Assembly (NCBI GenBank): GCA_036346375.1
Contig: CM070511.1
Span: 5,084,001-5,148,000 of the forward strand
Direction: 5' to 3'
Length of the DNA stretch: 64,000 bases
DNA from: Guadua angustifolia
Lineage: Eukaryota > Streptophyta > Magnoliopsida > Poales > Poaceae
The stretch's first letter is position 1. Every line of letters starts with the position of its first letter. The position numbers and the translations under genes were made by a program. Below, one piece after another: positions 31,679-40,812 of the stretch. The notes beneath the pieces were generated by a model. It did no database searches and had not been told where the DNA came from. It worked only from the letters and a program-made list of their open reading frames with translations.

Positions 31679-33181
31679 TTAACTTCCGAACATTGATGCA
31701 TAGCTGCTGAAACATTTATGAACATTTCATATACAAAATATAGTGATATGGAAGTAATTTTGCTGATAATCTTGTATCTCAGATGCATGTGATAAAGTAT
31801 ATCAGTGATCAAAAGGCAGCTTCTGGAATTAACGGTGATCCCTATTCACTTTGCAGGTGTCTTGCAGGCGAGCGCATCGTGTCGAACACAGGGCCAATTC
31901 TTGCCGCTCTAGCTAGTACTAGGATAGCTTCCGCGGCGTGCCACCCTGCGTGCGTCGCTTTTCTCGTAAAAATAATTTCGTTTTTTTCGCTGATGTTTTT
32001 TTTAAAAAAAAGCCATTGAGAAAACGAGTGAAACGGTTAAAAGAATATAAACGTTTCTACGATCACGCTAAATCGAAAGGTCATTTTCGTAGAAAATCGA
32101 CGTAATGATCGAAATGCCACTATTTTTTTCGGTATTTATCTAGGGTCCTTTAACAATTTTTTTCCATCGGGTTCTTTTTAAACCGTGGAGGAAACGCGAA
32201 AAACGGTTGAAAGGATACAAGCGTATTTGCGATCGCGGTAAATCGAAAAGTCCTATTCGTAAAAAATAGATGGAATGATCCGAATGTCACTACGTTTTTT
32301 TTTGTATCTATTTAGAGTCTTCTAACGAAAAATCCGTGATTTTTCTGAACCAGAAGGTCCTCTTCGCTAAAAATGGAAAAAGGTCTATACGTAATTAAAA
32401 ATTTTTAGGAGGACTAAAACACGAAAAAAAAATTTTGAGCCAAGCCGCTGGCTCGGCTCAAATCATCCGGAGGCCGTTATTTTTGGTGTGGGCGTGACGT
32501 GGAGTGGCTCTCCTGCTGGGAACTTTTGCCACTTTAGTATATAGGGTATTATTTATTTTATTTAAAAATTATTTTAAATTTTAGGTGGATAAATTTAATT
32601 TTAAGTAAAATTTCTTTAAAAAGTTAATATTTTTAAAATAACAATATTTCATCGTATATTTTTCTATAAAAATTGTTACTTTTAAGAAAACTATATTTTT
32701 AAAATAATTTTATTTCATTACATGGTTTTAAAAGGACTATATTTAATTACATATTTTTTCTATAAACTGATTATTTGCTCGGTATTCATACTCAACAAGT
32801 TTTTGCAACCTACTAAAAGAATTGGTCGATTAAAGTCTAGATTCAAAATTCTTTATCGATCGATAGAACCAAAACCTAAATATTAGCTAGATCGACACTT
32901 TCAATTCGAGCTACATCATAATCCAAACTTACACAACAAGTATTTGCAACCTACTAAAAGAATTGATCGATTAAAATCTATATTCAAAATTCTTAATCGA
33001 CCGATGGAACCAAAACCTAAATTTGAGCTAGATCCACACCTTCAATGCGAGTTACATTACAATCTAAGCAAATTTTAAGTTTACACAGCAAGTTTTTGCA
33101 ACTTATTTAAAAAGATCGAGCTAGATCTCTACATTTATAATCTTTCATCGATCATAGGAAAAGATCAAATTTTCTTCATAT
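31679..33181 (+). repeat. Tandem 1.5 kb unit, copy B
   Basis: Near-identical to copy A. It is 20 bases longer through homopolymer and short indels (for example CGCGGCGTGCCACC against CGGCGTGCCACC). High identity implies a recent tandem duplication. Confidence 0.9.
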
Positions 33182-33389
33182 TTCAAGCAAAGAAGAAACT
33201 CTATTTAACACCAAATGTAGTGAGAAATGTTGTTATACTAACCTTAGTTAACTTGGCTTCGAGTAAAATGGCCAAAATTTTAAAATTTGGACAGCACATT
33301 CCCTCCCTTGAAGTTCTTAGCCGAAGCTTCGCTGTTCTTGTTGCGCGCTGCACTATTCTTGATCGGGTAGAGTGTGGGGGAGGAAGAAG

Positions 33390-33716
33390 TTTAAATTGGG
33401 ATCTAGTACCGATTGGAGGCACCAACCGATTCTGATGCTCTAACATCAGAACCGGTTAATACCTCCAACCGGTACTAATGAGCCCCTATGTTCCGGCCTC
33501 AGCATGTACTACTTTGCCGAGGGCTCTTTAGTACCTGTTTGTGACACGAAGCGGTACTGATGTTAGATCATCAGTACCGATTGGTGTCTTAAACTGGTAC
33601 TGAGTTGCCCCTGCAGCCCAGTAGCCGTTGAACCAAAACTGTTGTAACTATCAGTCCTGATTCGTGTCCAACCCACACAGATGCATGGGTCGGTATTAAA
33701 GGCCAGTTCTGTAGCA
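33390..33716 (-). mobile_element. CACTA-like (or similar) transposon fragment
   Basis: Contains several direct and inverted copies of ACCGGTACTAA-like motifs (CAACCGGTACTAATG, AGTACCGATTGG, AACTGGTACTGA) as seen in subterminal regions of grass CACTA elements. The right end reads GGCCAGTTCTGTAGCAG, close to a reversed CACTACTACAGAACTGGCC-type terminus. No matching left terminus is seen, so this is a truncated or internally deleted copy. Confidence 0.55.
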
Positions 33717-33718
33717 GT

Positions 33719-33960
33719 TTAACTTTCGAACATTGATGCATATCTGCTTAAGTATTTATGAACATTTCATATAGAAAATATAGTGATATGGGAGTAATTT
33801 TGCTGATAATCTTGTATCTCAGATGCATGTGACAAAGTATATCAGTGATCAAAAGGCAGCTTCTGGAATTAACGGTGATCCCTATCCACTTTGCAGGTGT
33901 CGTTGCAGGCGAGCGCATCGTGTCGAACACAGGGCCAATTCTTGCCGCTCTAGCTGGTAC
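33719..33960 (+). repeat. Third, partial copy (C) of the tandem unit, upstream of the LEA gene
   Basis: Follows copies A and B closely from TTAACTTTCGAAC to GCTCTAGCTGGTAC, then runs on into the LEA gene where A and B run into unrelated AT-rich sequence. The copy therefore marks the probable origin of the unit: the LEA upstream region. It contains an acceptor-like TTTGCAG at about 33889-33895 and an open block reading GERIVSNTGPILAALAG. Confidence 0.85.
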
Positions 33961-34653
33961 CTTCTCGTCTCCTCACACGCGTTCAGATTTGAATATAAAA
34001 CCGATCGAAAGGTTGCTGCAGCTCAGGACTTGCCAGTTAAGGAGCTAGCCAAACCACTCTTGGACACCATGAGCGAGCTGAAGCACGGCCAGGCCCAGCC
34101 CATCCGTCCGGGCGATGTCTACCCGACGTCCGCCGCCGATTACCACGAGGCGCGCCGCGAGCGCGACAAGATCGTCGACGCCCAGCCAAAGCACGATGGC
34201 GGCCTCCATGTCAGCGAGACCGGCCTCCCCTCCGGGAGGCGCGTCGTCACCGCCACTGCCGGCGGCCAGTTACATCTATATGCTAGTGGTGTACTGTATG
34301 CTTGCATGCACTTTCCAAGATATCGGTGACGTTTTGTCCGTGAAACGCATGCATGCGCGCATGCAGGTGATGGCGCAGTTCACCGTACCGGTGTCGGGCA
34401 GGGAGGTAACGGAGGCCACGGACGCGGTCACCATCGGCGAGGCCCTCCAGGCGGCGGCGCAGACCTCGGCCGGCAACAAGCCCGTCGACCTCGCCGACGC
34501 GGCGGCGGTGCAGGCCGCCGAGATGCGCGCAACGGGTCTTGCCGGCGTCGTCCCCGGCGGCGTGGCGGCAGCAGCGCAGCAGGCCGCGGAGACGAACATG
34601 AAGCCGGAGACGCGGGAGGAGGAGAAGGTGAGGCTGAGGGACGTGGTAGGCAG

Positions 34654-34865
34654 TGTTGGGAATAGTCCCACATTGGTTGTGGAGAGAGCTTGAGCATGGT
34701 TTATAAGCGGTGAGGGAGCACCCCCTCATTGAGCTAGCTTTTTGGGGGGAGATGGCCTAAGAGACCTTGGCCCGCTGCTCTGGTTGGCCTGCGACCAACA
34801 AGGCAGCGTCTTGTACTGGTGGCGTGAGTACGTCGTGTGCTGATCGTGTGGCGATCAGGTTAACA
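34654..34865 (+). repeat. First TRIM-like LTR
   Basis: Starts TGTTGGGAATAGTCCCACA and ends AGGTTAACA directly before the primer site, giving 212 bp. By comparison with the last copy (37082-37228, 147 bp), a shorter 147 bp LTR ending GACCAACA at 34800 is also possible. Confidence 0.8.
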
Positions 34866-34867
34866 AT

Positions 34868-34880
34868 TGGTATCAGAGCC
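34868..34880 (+). other. Primer-binding site 1 of the composite element
   Basis: TGGTATCAGAGCC two bases after TTAACA. A perfect match to the initiator-Met tRNA type site. A purine tract (GAGGGGGAGA, 34925-34934) follows only about 45 bases later, as in TRIM elements. Confidence 0.9.
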
Positions 34881-34935
34881 CAGGTGGCCCCAAGTGGTTC
34901 CTAGATAATCTCGGCCCAATGTGTGAGGGGGAGAT

Positions 34936-35401
34936 TGTTGGGAATAGTCCCACATTGGTTGTGGAGAGAGCTTGAGTATGGTTTATAAGGGTGAGGGAGC
35001 ACCCCCTCATTGAGCTAGCTTTTTGGGGGGAGATGGCCCAAGAGACCTTGGCCCGCTGCTCTGGTTGAGCCTACTGATCTTGTGGTGATGCCTCAAACTC
35101 GAAGTGCGGGATCGGAATCACCACCACCTGCTAGAGTTCGTGGCGGCGACGATGGCGGCGACGACGTCGACGTCAACCGTGGTGGCCATGAGCTGGTGGT
35201 GCAGCAAGTGAAGGAGGCGGGGGTGACAGTGCGTTACCCCATGCTCGCGGAGAACAACTACGGCCCTCATTGAGCCGTAGTGCGTTACCCGTGGTGGCCA
35301 TGAGCTGGTGGTGCGTTACCCTCATTGAGCTAGCTTTTTGGGGGAGATGGCCCAAGAGACCTTGGCCCGCTGCTCTGGTTGAGCCTACTGATCTTGTGGT
35401 G
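34936..35401 (+). repeat. Second TRIM-like LTR copy and duplicated gag leader
   Basis: 34936-35070 repeats the LTR start to CTGCTCTGGTTG, then jumps to CTGATCTTGTGGTGAT, which resembles the last part of the 212 bp LTR. The stretch of about 255 bases from CTCATTGAGCTAGC through GAACAACTACGG occurs at about 35010-35266 and again at about 35320-35577. A short scrambled bridge between them contains pieces of both. Confidence 0.75.
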
Positions 35402-36358
35402 ATGCCTCAAACTCGAAGTGCGGGATCGGAATCACCACCACCTGCTAGAGTTCGTGGCGGCGACGATGGCGGCGACGACGTCGACGTCAACCGTGGTGGC
35501 CATGAGCTGGTGGTGCAGCAAGTGAAGGAGGCGGGGGTGACAGTGCGTTACCCCATGCTCGCGGAGAACAACTACGGTGCGTGGGCGGTGAAGATGAAAA
35601 TCTTCATGCGCGCACAAGGTGTATTGGCGGCCGTGGAGGGCAAGGAAGCGGTGGATGACAAAGTGGACCAAATGGCTCTCGCCGCCATTGTCCAGCTGTA
35701 CCGAGTCCGTGGTGATGGCCATATCCGAGAAGGAGACGGCGAAGGAGGCGTGGGGCGCCTCAAGGAGATGAACATGGGTGAAGAGCGCGTCAAGAAGGTC
35801 CGAGTACAAACCCTCAAGAGGGAGCTTGATGGCATGTACATGGGTGAGTCTGAAAAGTTTAATGAGTTTGTTTTGAAGGTGACCACTGTCATGAACGAGA
35901 TACACACTCTCGGCACGAAAGTGGAGGAGGCAACCATCGTCGAGAAGCTCCTGCGTTCCATCCCCGACAAGTTCCTTCCCATTGTGAGCACCATTGAGCA
36001 ATGGGGGGATGTGTCGACGATGTCGGTGGCGGAAGTTATCGGGCGCCTGCGGGCGTTCGAGGAGTCTACAAAGGGGCGACGGCGTGACAAAGAAGAGGAG
36101 AAGCTGCTGGTGGCGCACGCCGAGCCGCGGCTCACGCGCACTGAGTGGGAGACCATAGTTGCTGAAGAGAAGCTGAGCGGTGATGACAATAATGGTGAGA
36201 AGAAGTTTCGCCGCAAGTTCGACAAGTCAAAGATTGACTGCCGCAACTGTGGTGAGTATGGCTATTTCGCTGATGAGTGCGAGAAGCCAAAGAAGATGAC
36301 CAAGGGTGTGGCGCAACTCGCCGTGGCGGATGCTGACGATGAGCCCACGCTGCTATGA
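35402..36358 (+). CDS. Gag-like protein of a copia element, gag-only
   Basis: 318 codons from an ATG at 35402 (MPQTRSAGSESPPP) to a TGA. Domains: a Gly/Asp-rich start; copia gag N-terminal motif (YPMLAENNYGAWAVKMKIFM); capsid-like core to about residue 230 (VKKVRVQTLKRELDGMYMGE, LLRSIPDKFLPIVSTIE, VAEVIGRLRAFEE); one zinc knuckle (CRNCGEYGYFADEC, with Tyr at the usual His); acidic end. Codons at about 35695-35755 are in a shifted frame, because one frame over reads ESVVMAISEKETAKEAW, the expected family sequence. Two small indels thus cancel out. No pol region follows. Such gag-only copies can be mobilised in trans; whether this one is expressed is unknown. Confidence 0.75.
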   Translation: MPQTRSAGSESPPPARVRGGDDGGDDVDVNRGGHELVVQQVKEAGVTVRYPMLAENNYGAWAVKMKIFMRAQGVLAAVEGKEAVDDKVDQMALAAIVQLYRVRGDGHIREGDGEGGVGRLKEMNMGEERVKKVRVQTLKRELDGMYMGESEKFNEFVLKVTTVMNEIHTLGTKVEEATIVEKLLRSIPDKFLPIVSTIEQWGDVSTMSVAEVIGRLRAFEESTKGRRRDKEEEKLLVAHAEPRLTRTEWETIVAEEKLSGDDNNGEKKFRRKFDKSKIDCRNCGEYGYFADECEKPKKMTKGVAQLAVADADDEPTLL

Positions 36359-36407
36359 AGTCCGGTGTGGAGGTGCAAAATAAAGGCAATCAAGATTAGG
36401 GGGTGAT

Positions 36408-37011
36408 TGTTAGACTTAATCTTGATTTGTTTAGTGTTTTGGAGTTAAGTGTGTGTGTGATCAAGGAAAGCATGGTGTGCATGCTTGTGTTAGTGGCTGT
36501 GTGTGCTTGCAAGTAAGTGAGACTTGCATGCATGAGTTAGTGGATGCGCCGTTCTTGTGAATCGGAGGTGCCGGGTCGTGCGGATCGGAGGCGCGCAGGT
36601 CATGCGGATCGTGGCATGGAAGAAGAGCGCCATGCATGAACGTTGGACGCGTGCGGATTTGCGCCGTGAAGACGTAGTGCTGCATGCAAGTGTTCAAGTG
36701 TTTGTTAGTTGAGAGTGCATGCACGTTTAGTTGAGTTAGTGGCCACTCCTTGAGTGTAGCTGCATGCAAGTGTTTGTCCGGTTCATGCGGCCAAACGAGT
36801 GGCTGAGCTTTGTGCGTGGGTATTATTAAGTCGTTGTGGTGAATGAAAGAAAAATGAGAAGGAGCTAGCGCTGGTGTGCAGTGCTGCCGAAAAAAAAGAA
36901 TTCCCTATGTGTCTTCCTTCCTATGTGACTAAGTGTGAGTTCTCTCCGGTGAGCAAATTACATCCGAGTGTTTTCTGTGCTGTGTGTGTTGAGTGAGGAG
37001 CTAGGCCAACA
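36408..37011 (+). repeat. Distinct 604 bp LTR inside the composite element
   Basis: Preceded by the purine tract AGATTAGGGGGTGAT, starts TGTTAGACTTAATCTTG and ends GCTAGGCCAACA, directly followed by ATTGGTATCAGAGCCC. It is a 3' LTR by its position after gag and a 5' LTR by the primer site behind it. It is unlike the TRIM-like LTRs except at the terminal TGTT and AACA bases. Confidence 0.75.
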
Positions 37012-37013
37012 AT

Positions 37014-37026
37014 TGGTATCAGAGCC
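37014..37026 (+). other. Primer-binding site 2 of the composite element
   Basis: TGGTATCAGAGCC after the 604 bp LTR. The following 55 bases (GTGGCCTCAGGTGGTTCC and onward) match those after primer site 1, ending in the same purine tract before the last LTR. Confidence 0.9.
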
Positions 37027-37081
37027 CAAGTGGCCTCAGGTGGTTCCTAGATAATCTCGGCCCAATGTGTGAGGGGGAGAT

Positions 37082-37228
37082 TGTTGGGAATAGTCCCACA
37101 TTGGTTGTGGAGAGAGCTTGAGCATGATTTATAAGGGTGAGAGAGTACCCCCTCATTGAGCTAGCTTTTTGGGGGGAGATGGTCCAAGAGACCTTGGCCC
37201 GCTGCTCTGGTTGGGCTGCGACCCAGCA
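37082..37228 (+). repeat. Last TRIM-like LTR
   Basis: 147 bp from TGTTGGGAATAGTCC to GCGACCCAGCA, then the GGCAG duplication and the LEA exon. Closely matches the first 147 bases of 34654-34865. Confidence 0.85.
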
Positions 37229-38999
37229 GGCAGCGCCGCGTCGATGCTGCCGGCCAACAAGGTGGTCACGAGGGAGGACGCCGAGAAGGTGATTGCCGCC
37301 GCGGGGCGAAACGCGGGGAAGGAACGCGCCGCCGCCGCCGCCGCCGACACTGTGAATGGCGTCGACCAAGCGGTGGCCGCCGCCGCGGAGTTGAACGAGG
37401 GGAGGATGATGTAATATATGCAACGCTCGTACGTGCATGTCATTGTACACATGCTATAAAGTGTAGTACTACTTTTACCCGTATTATTATACGTATCCTT
37501 ATCAAAACTAGTCTACAGTACGTATTATTATACGTGCGGGTAGGATTCGACTGAGCCCGCTTATTGTTGAGGCCTGACTGACACCCAGTAATCGCCGTCC
37601 GCGCCCTCTTCTCCGTCGCCGACGGCCGCCCACGGCGCTGCCTTTAATTTTACGTGTATTCCGACTCCCAACGCCGGCGACATGGCGCAAAATCTCTGCA
37701 CTGCAGTACCAAGGCCTGGTCGATTCCATCATCCAGCTAGTTAGTCTGAGGGCACTAAAATTCTAGTCAGTTTAATAAGACTATTAATTAAGCAAGTAAG
37801 ATAATGAATAATCAAGTTGAATAATCATGTTTACGCATTAATGAACTGGAATGACCAGTATGTCTTTCGTAGCCAGTAAAAAGGGCAAGGGTAAAAGGGT
37901 AACTAGAGCAAAGCAAAGAGATAAAAACTAGGCAGCAATAGGTTCACTCCTCTTTGCTCTTCTCTACAACTGAGGCACAGTCAGTGCATCTCTCTTTCTC
38001 ATTTCCCTGCCGAGCACAGCAAGCAGTAGCAGCCATTCGGCTCCCCTCACTCATCTCCACCCAAGAGACAACCAAGCAACAGCTAGGCACACTATATCCA
38101 TTCCCCATTGACATACTCACCAGAGAGCACAACCAGCATTACTATTTCCACACCCCAGAATGAAGTCAAGAAGCCAAAACACAACTAACATTCCACTTTC
38201 AGAGCCAAACCAAGAGCAAGAACCGAAGGCAAGACCAAGAGCCAGGAGAAGGAGCCAAGCAACCGGAGCAGGAGCTAGGAGAGTAAGGAGGAGGAACCGA
38301 CCGAGCAAAAGCCCAGGAGATTGGCTACCTCATCAGTACCTCTACCCCAATCCCAGCATCATCATCCACACAGAACCGAGCCAGCCATCAAGTGCACAAA
38401 AGTAGAAAATTCTAGAATGTAGTATACAAAATGAGTAGATTTGGTAGAGTAGAGAATAAATCGGGGAAGAACCATGTGGTCTCAGTAGAGTATGAATTGC
38501 CACCATCGTACCCCTCATCGGAGCATAAGTGTTGCCAGTATCGTCATCCCCGCCTACCATACCTAGAGCACACCCTAGCTTACCTTAAGACCATCATCCA
38601 TCCAAGCTCACCTCAAAGCAACCAGCAAGCAATAGAACCAAAACCCAAAATAAAAATTGCAAAATTAGTAAGTAAGAATCCAACCGAGCTGAGCCAAGTC
38701 GCCCAGTGGATTCGGCGGAGAGGGAGCTAAGGTTAGGCAGGAGCTCTTCCTGGTAACTCTAGGGTGGCGCCAGCCAAAGGCCAGAGCGGAGCCAGGTAGT
38801 AGCAGGATGGCGCTGGCTAGGTGAGGAAGGAGTTCCCAGGAAAGGAGAGAAAAATCGAGAGCAACAGCAAGCCAGAGCAGTTGGCCAAGTATGGTGAGCA
38901 GTCGAGAGCAAGGGAGTATGAGTAGGGAAGAGAGGTCGGGAGAAGTGAGGCTGAGAGGCTTCAGCCATTCAGAGCCAGAGCCTCAGTCGGCTGGGGAAA

Positions 39000-39145
39000 C
39001 GTCCAGAGAAGAAAAGAGAGTAGCCGAATGGCTTCGGCCAGAGAAAGAGAGAGGGAGAGAAAAAGAGAGAAGAGAAGGAAAAGAAAAAAGAGGGAAAATA
39101 AAGAAGAGAAAAGAAAAAAAAAGAGGAAAAAAGCTAAGAAAATAG
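39000..39145 (+). repeat. Purine (GA/A) low-complexity tract
   Basis: Nearly pure A and G for over 100 bases, breaking into GAAAAG- and GAGAGA-type runs. Open reading through it is a composition effect. Confidence 0.85.
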
Positions 39146-39409
39146 GTAGATTGTCGCAATCTATGGTTAGTATAGATAACTAGATAGGGTAGCGTGCTAT
39201 TGCACGCCGTGCTGTGTAGGCGTGGGGAAAAAATCGACGAAAGGACGTCAACCCGATCTTCAACATATTTCTCACTCCAGAAAACAGCAGAAACCGAGTT
39301 ACGGGGGAAAAAATAGAGAGTTAGAGTTGTAGAAATATCTCTTTCGACGAATTATTTGGGAAATATCGGAGACCGAGGTGGAAAAATAGTTTAGAGGGAA
39401 AAGGGTGAA

Positions 39410-39590
39410 AAATTATTAGTGATGACAACTTTTTTAGAGTTGCACACATATTTCTGGTGACGAAAACATTTTTTCCTGGGAAAAACGGAGAAAGGACCTA
39501 GACGGGATGACAACCTTCTTAGAGATGCACACATATTTCTGGTGTCGAAAATATTTTTTTCGTGAAAAACGAAGAAAGGACCTGGACGTA
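39410..39590 (+). repeat. Tandem repeat, about 87 bp unit
   Basis: Two units share GATGACAACYTTYTTAGAG, then TGCACACATATTTCTGGTG, CGAAAA and GARAAAGGACCTRGACG. A more diverged relative lies at about 39225-39295 (CGACGAAAGGACGTCAACC, CATATTTCTCACTCCAGAAA). Confidence 0.7.
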
Positions 39591-40812
39591 AATAGCGAGG
39601 GCCTGTTTGTTACGTTTTTGGACCTATCCGCTATCCTGAAAAATTAGAAAAGGGTTTATTCGCGATTTGAATTTAACGGGAGTTTTTTCTGTAAAATACC
39701 GCACCAGGGACCCAAACGTGAAAAAAAATAAAAATCTCCCCCTCACAAAAAATCACGGATGACCTATTTGTAATTCACAGGGACCTATCCGTAATTTACG
39801 TAAACGCAGGACTTTTTGCAAAACAAAAGGGTGACAGGTGGCTCCCCTCTCCATGCGGCTAGCCCAGGCAACATTATATGGTTTATTATTAGCTAGTTAT
39901 ATGCATAGCAATAAAAAAGATGGTAAATAGCTGCATTAAGTAAATGGGCAGCTACATATAACCTTAAAAATGACAACTAAAAATGGAAACCAACTCTCTT
40001 TATGTAAATGGAATTGCTACTATTGGAATGGTTGGACACCATAAATTATGTTCAAATAAATTGTCGTGGATTAATATGCTATGTAGCTATGGTTTTCAGG
40101 ACACGAGTTGAACCCACCAGATCCTCAGACCCAGCATTCGAGTGAGGCCGTACCTTCAAATATTATACTAGGTAAACTTTCCCTTGATCATATTCCATTA
40201 AATATTTTCAACTACTTTTATATACTTATCAATATCATCACTGCATGGGAAAGCTTATTTTACAAATGAAAGCATTAAACTAGAAGTGGTTGGGAAGAAT
40301 GGGTTGAAAAATAGATGGATGTGTTGAAAAATAGATTGATGGATGGATAATTAGATTTGGTAGTAGATTGGTTCATTTAGTTAGTAGAGAGCACTGATGA
40401 GAAGGGTTGTCATACCGGTGGGGTCCTCTACATAAGTTATAATATAAAGTCAAAACAATTAACACTTGGACAATGAGTTGTAAATCAGTATCTCCATGGT
40501 GTGTGAAATCGGCCAAAAAAGATTGTTCTATAAAAGTATTAGAATCTCCACATTGGGTAAAAAAATCTAGGGCGCGCCACATGGATATGAGGGTAGGCCT
40601 GGAGGGCAGGACTAAATTGTCACAGTATATTTGAAGCCATGGATGAGTACCACTGATTTTGAGGAGTACAACTGTATCTGCAAGTTATAGGGAAGCCTGA
40701 GATAGGTGTTCCCAACTCGAGTGCAAGGTTGGAGATCTAATACTAGATTAGTGATAAATGTTCTGAGGTATCACAGGATGGTGTAACTATGGGTGAAGTG
40801 GTACAAATCTAC

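Larger units (their letters stand above)
34654..37228 (+). mobile_element. Composite non-autonomous retroelement (TRIM-like ends, gag-only copia core)
   Basis: Order: TRIM-like LTR (34654-34865), primer site, about 50 bp, purine tract, a second related LTR copy (from 34936), a duplicated leader, a gag ORF (35402-36358), a purine tract, a quite different 604 bp LTR (36408-37011), a primer site, about 50 bp, a purine tract, and a last TRIM-like LTR (37082-37228). The whole is bounded by GGCAG on both sides (34649-34653 and 37229-37233), so it behaves as one insertion in the LEA exon. It has no protease, integrase or reverse transcriptase and would need enzymes from elsewhere. Confidence 0.85.
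34069..37414 (+). pseudogene. SMP-type LEA (seed maturation) protein gene, split by a retroelement
   Basis: Exon 1 (34069-34269) starts MSELKHGQAQPIRPGDVY and ends VVTATAGGQ. Exon 2 (34367-34653) reads VMAQFTVPVSGREV, then ITIGEAL-like and VDLADAAAVQAAEMRATGL. It stops at LRDVVG, where a 2.6 kb element enters with a GGCAG duplication. The gene resumes at 37229 or 37234 in the same frame (SAASMLPANKVVTREDAEK) and ends at TAA 37414. The repeated AAxVQAAExRATG and TREDAEKV motifs are those of SMP-domain (D-34/LEA) proteins, hydrophilic seed desiccation proteins. The donor after exon 1 reads CAG then TTACAT, where GT is expected. The frame is also open upstream to 33823, so the true start may be earlier. 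Confidence 0.85.
37415..40812. other. Spacer and unclassified repeats
   Basis: No gene is recognised. 37740-38430 has C-rich, CT-rich leader-like sequence. 38690-39145 is purine-rich and ends in a long GA/A run from about 39000. 39240-39840 holds degenerate repeats. 39840-40812 is AT-rich. The 37740-39180 block could be the leader of a large non-autonomous LTR element, but I found no paired LTRs. Confidence 0.4.

Noticed and set aside
33820..33960. PIN-domain-like reading (IVSNTGPILAALA) in the LEA upstream repeat
   Set aside because: The short motif resembles the start of PIN nuclease domains, but nothing else of such a domain follows and the block is only ~17 residues. Kept as an unassigned open block.
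34428..34729. Three minus-strand frames opposite the LEA exon
   Set aside because: Ala/Gly-rich LEA coding sequence opens all frames on the other strand. The plus-strand SMP motifs decide.
35432..36246. Minus-strand frames of over 220 codons opposite the composite gag
   Set aside because: No domain, and the plus strand has a clear gag with zinc knuckle.
38758..39145. Lys/Glu/Arg-rich open frame in the purine tract
   Set aside because: Pure A/G sequence avoids stop codons by composition; no protein features beyond low complexity.
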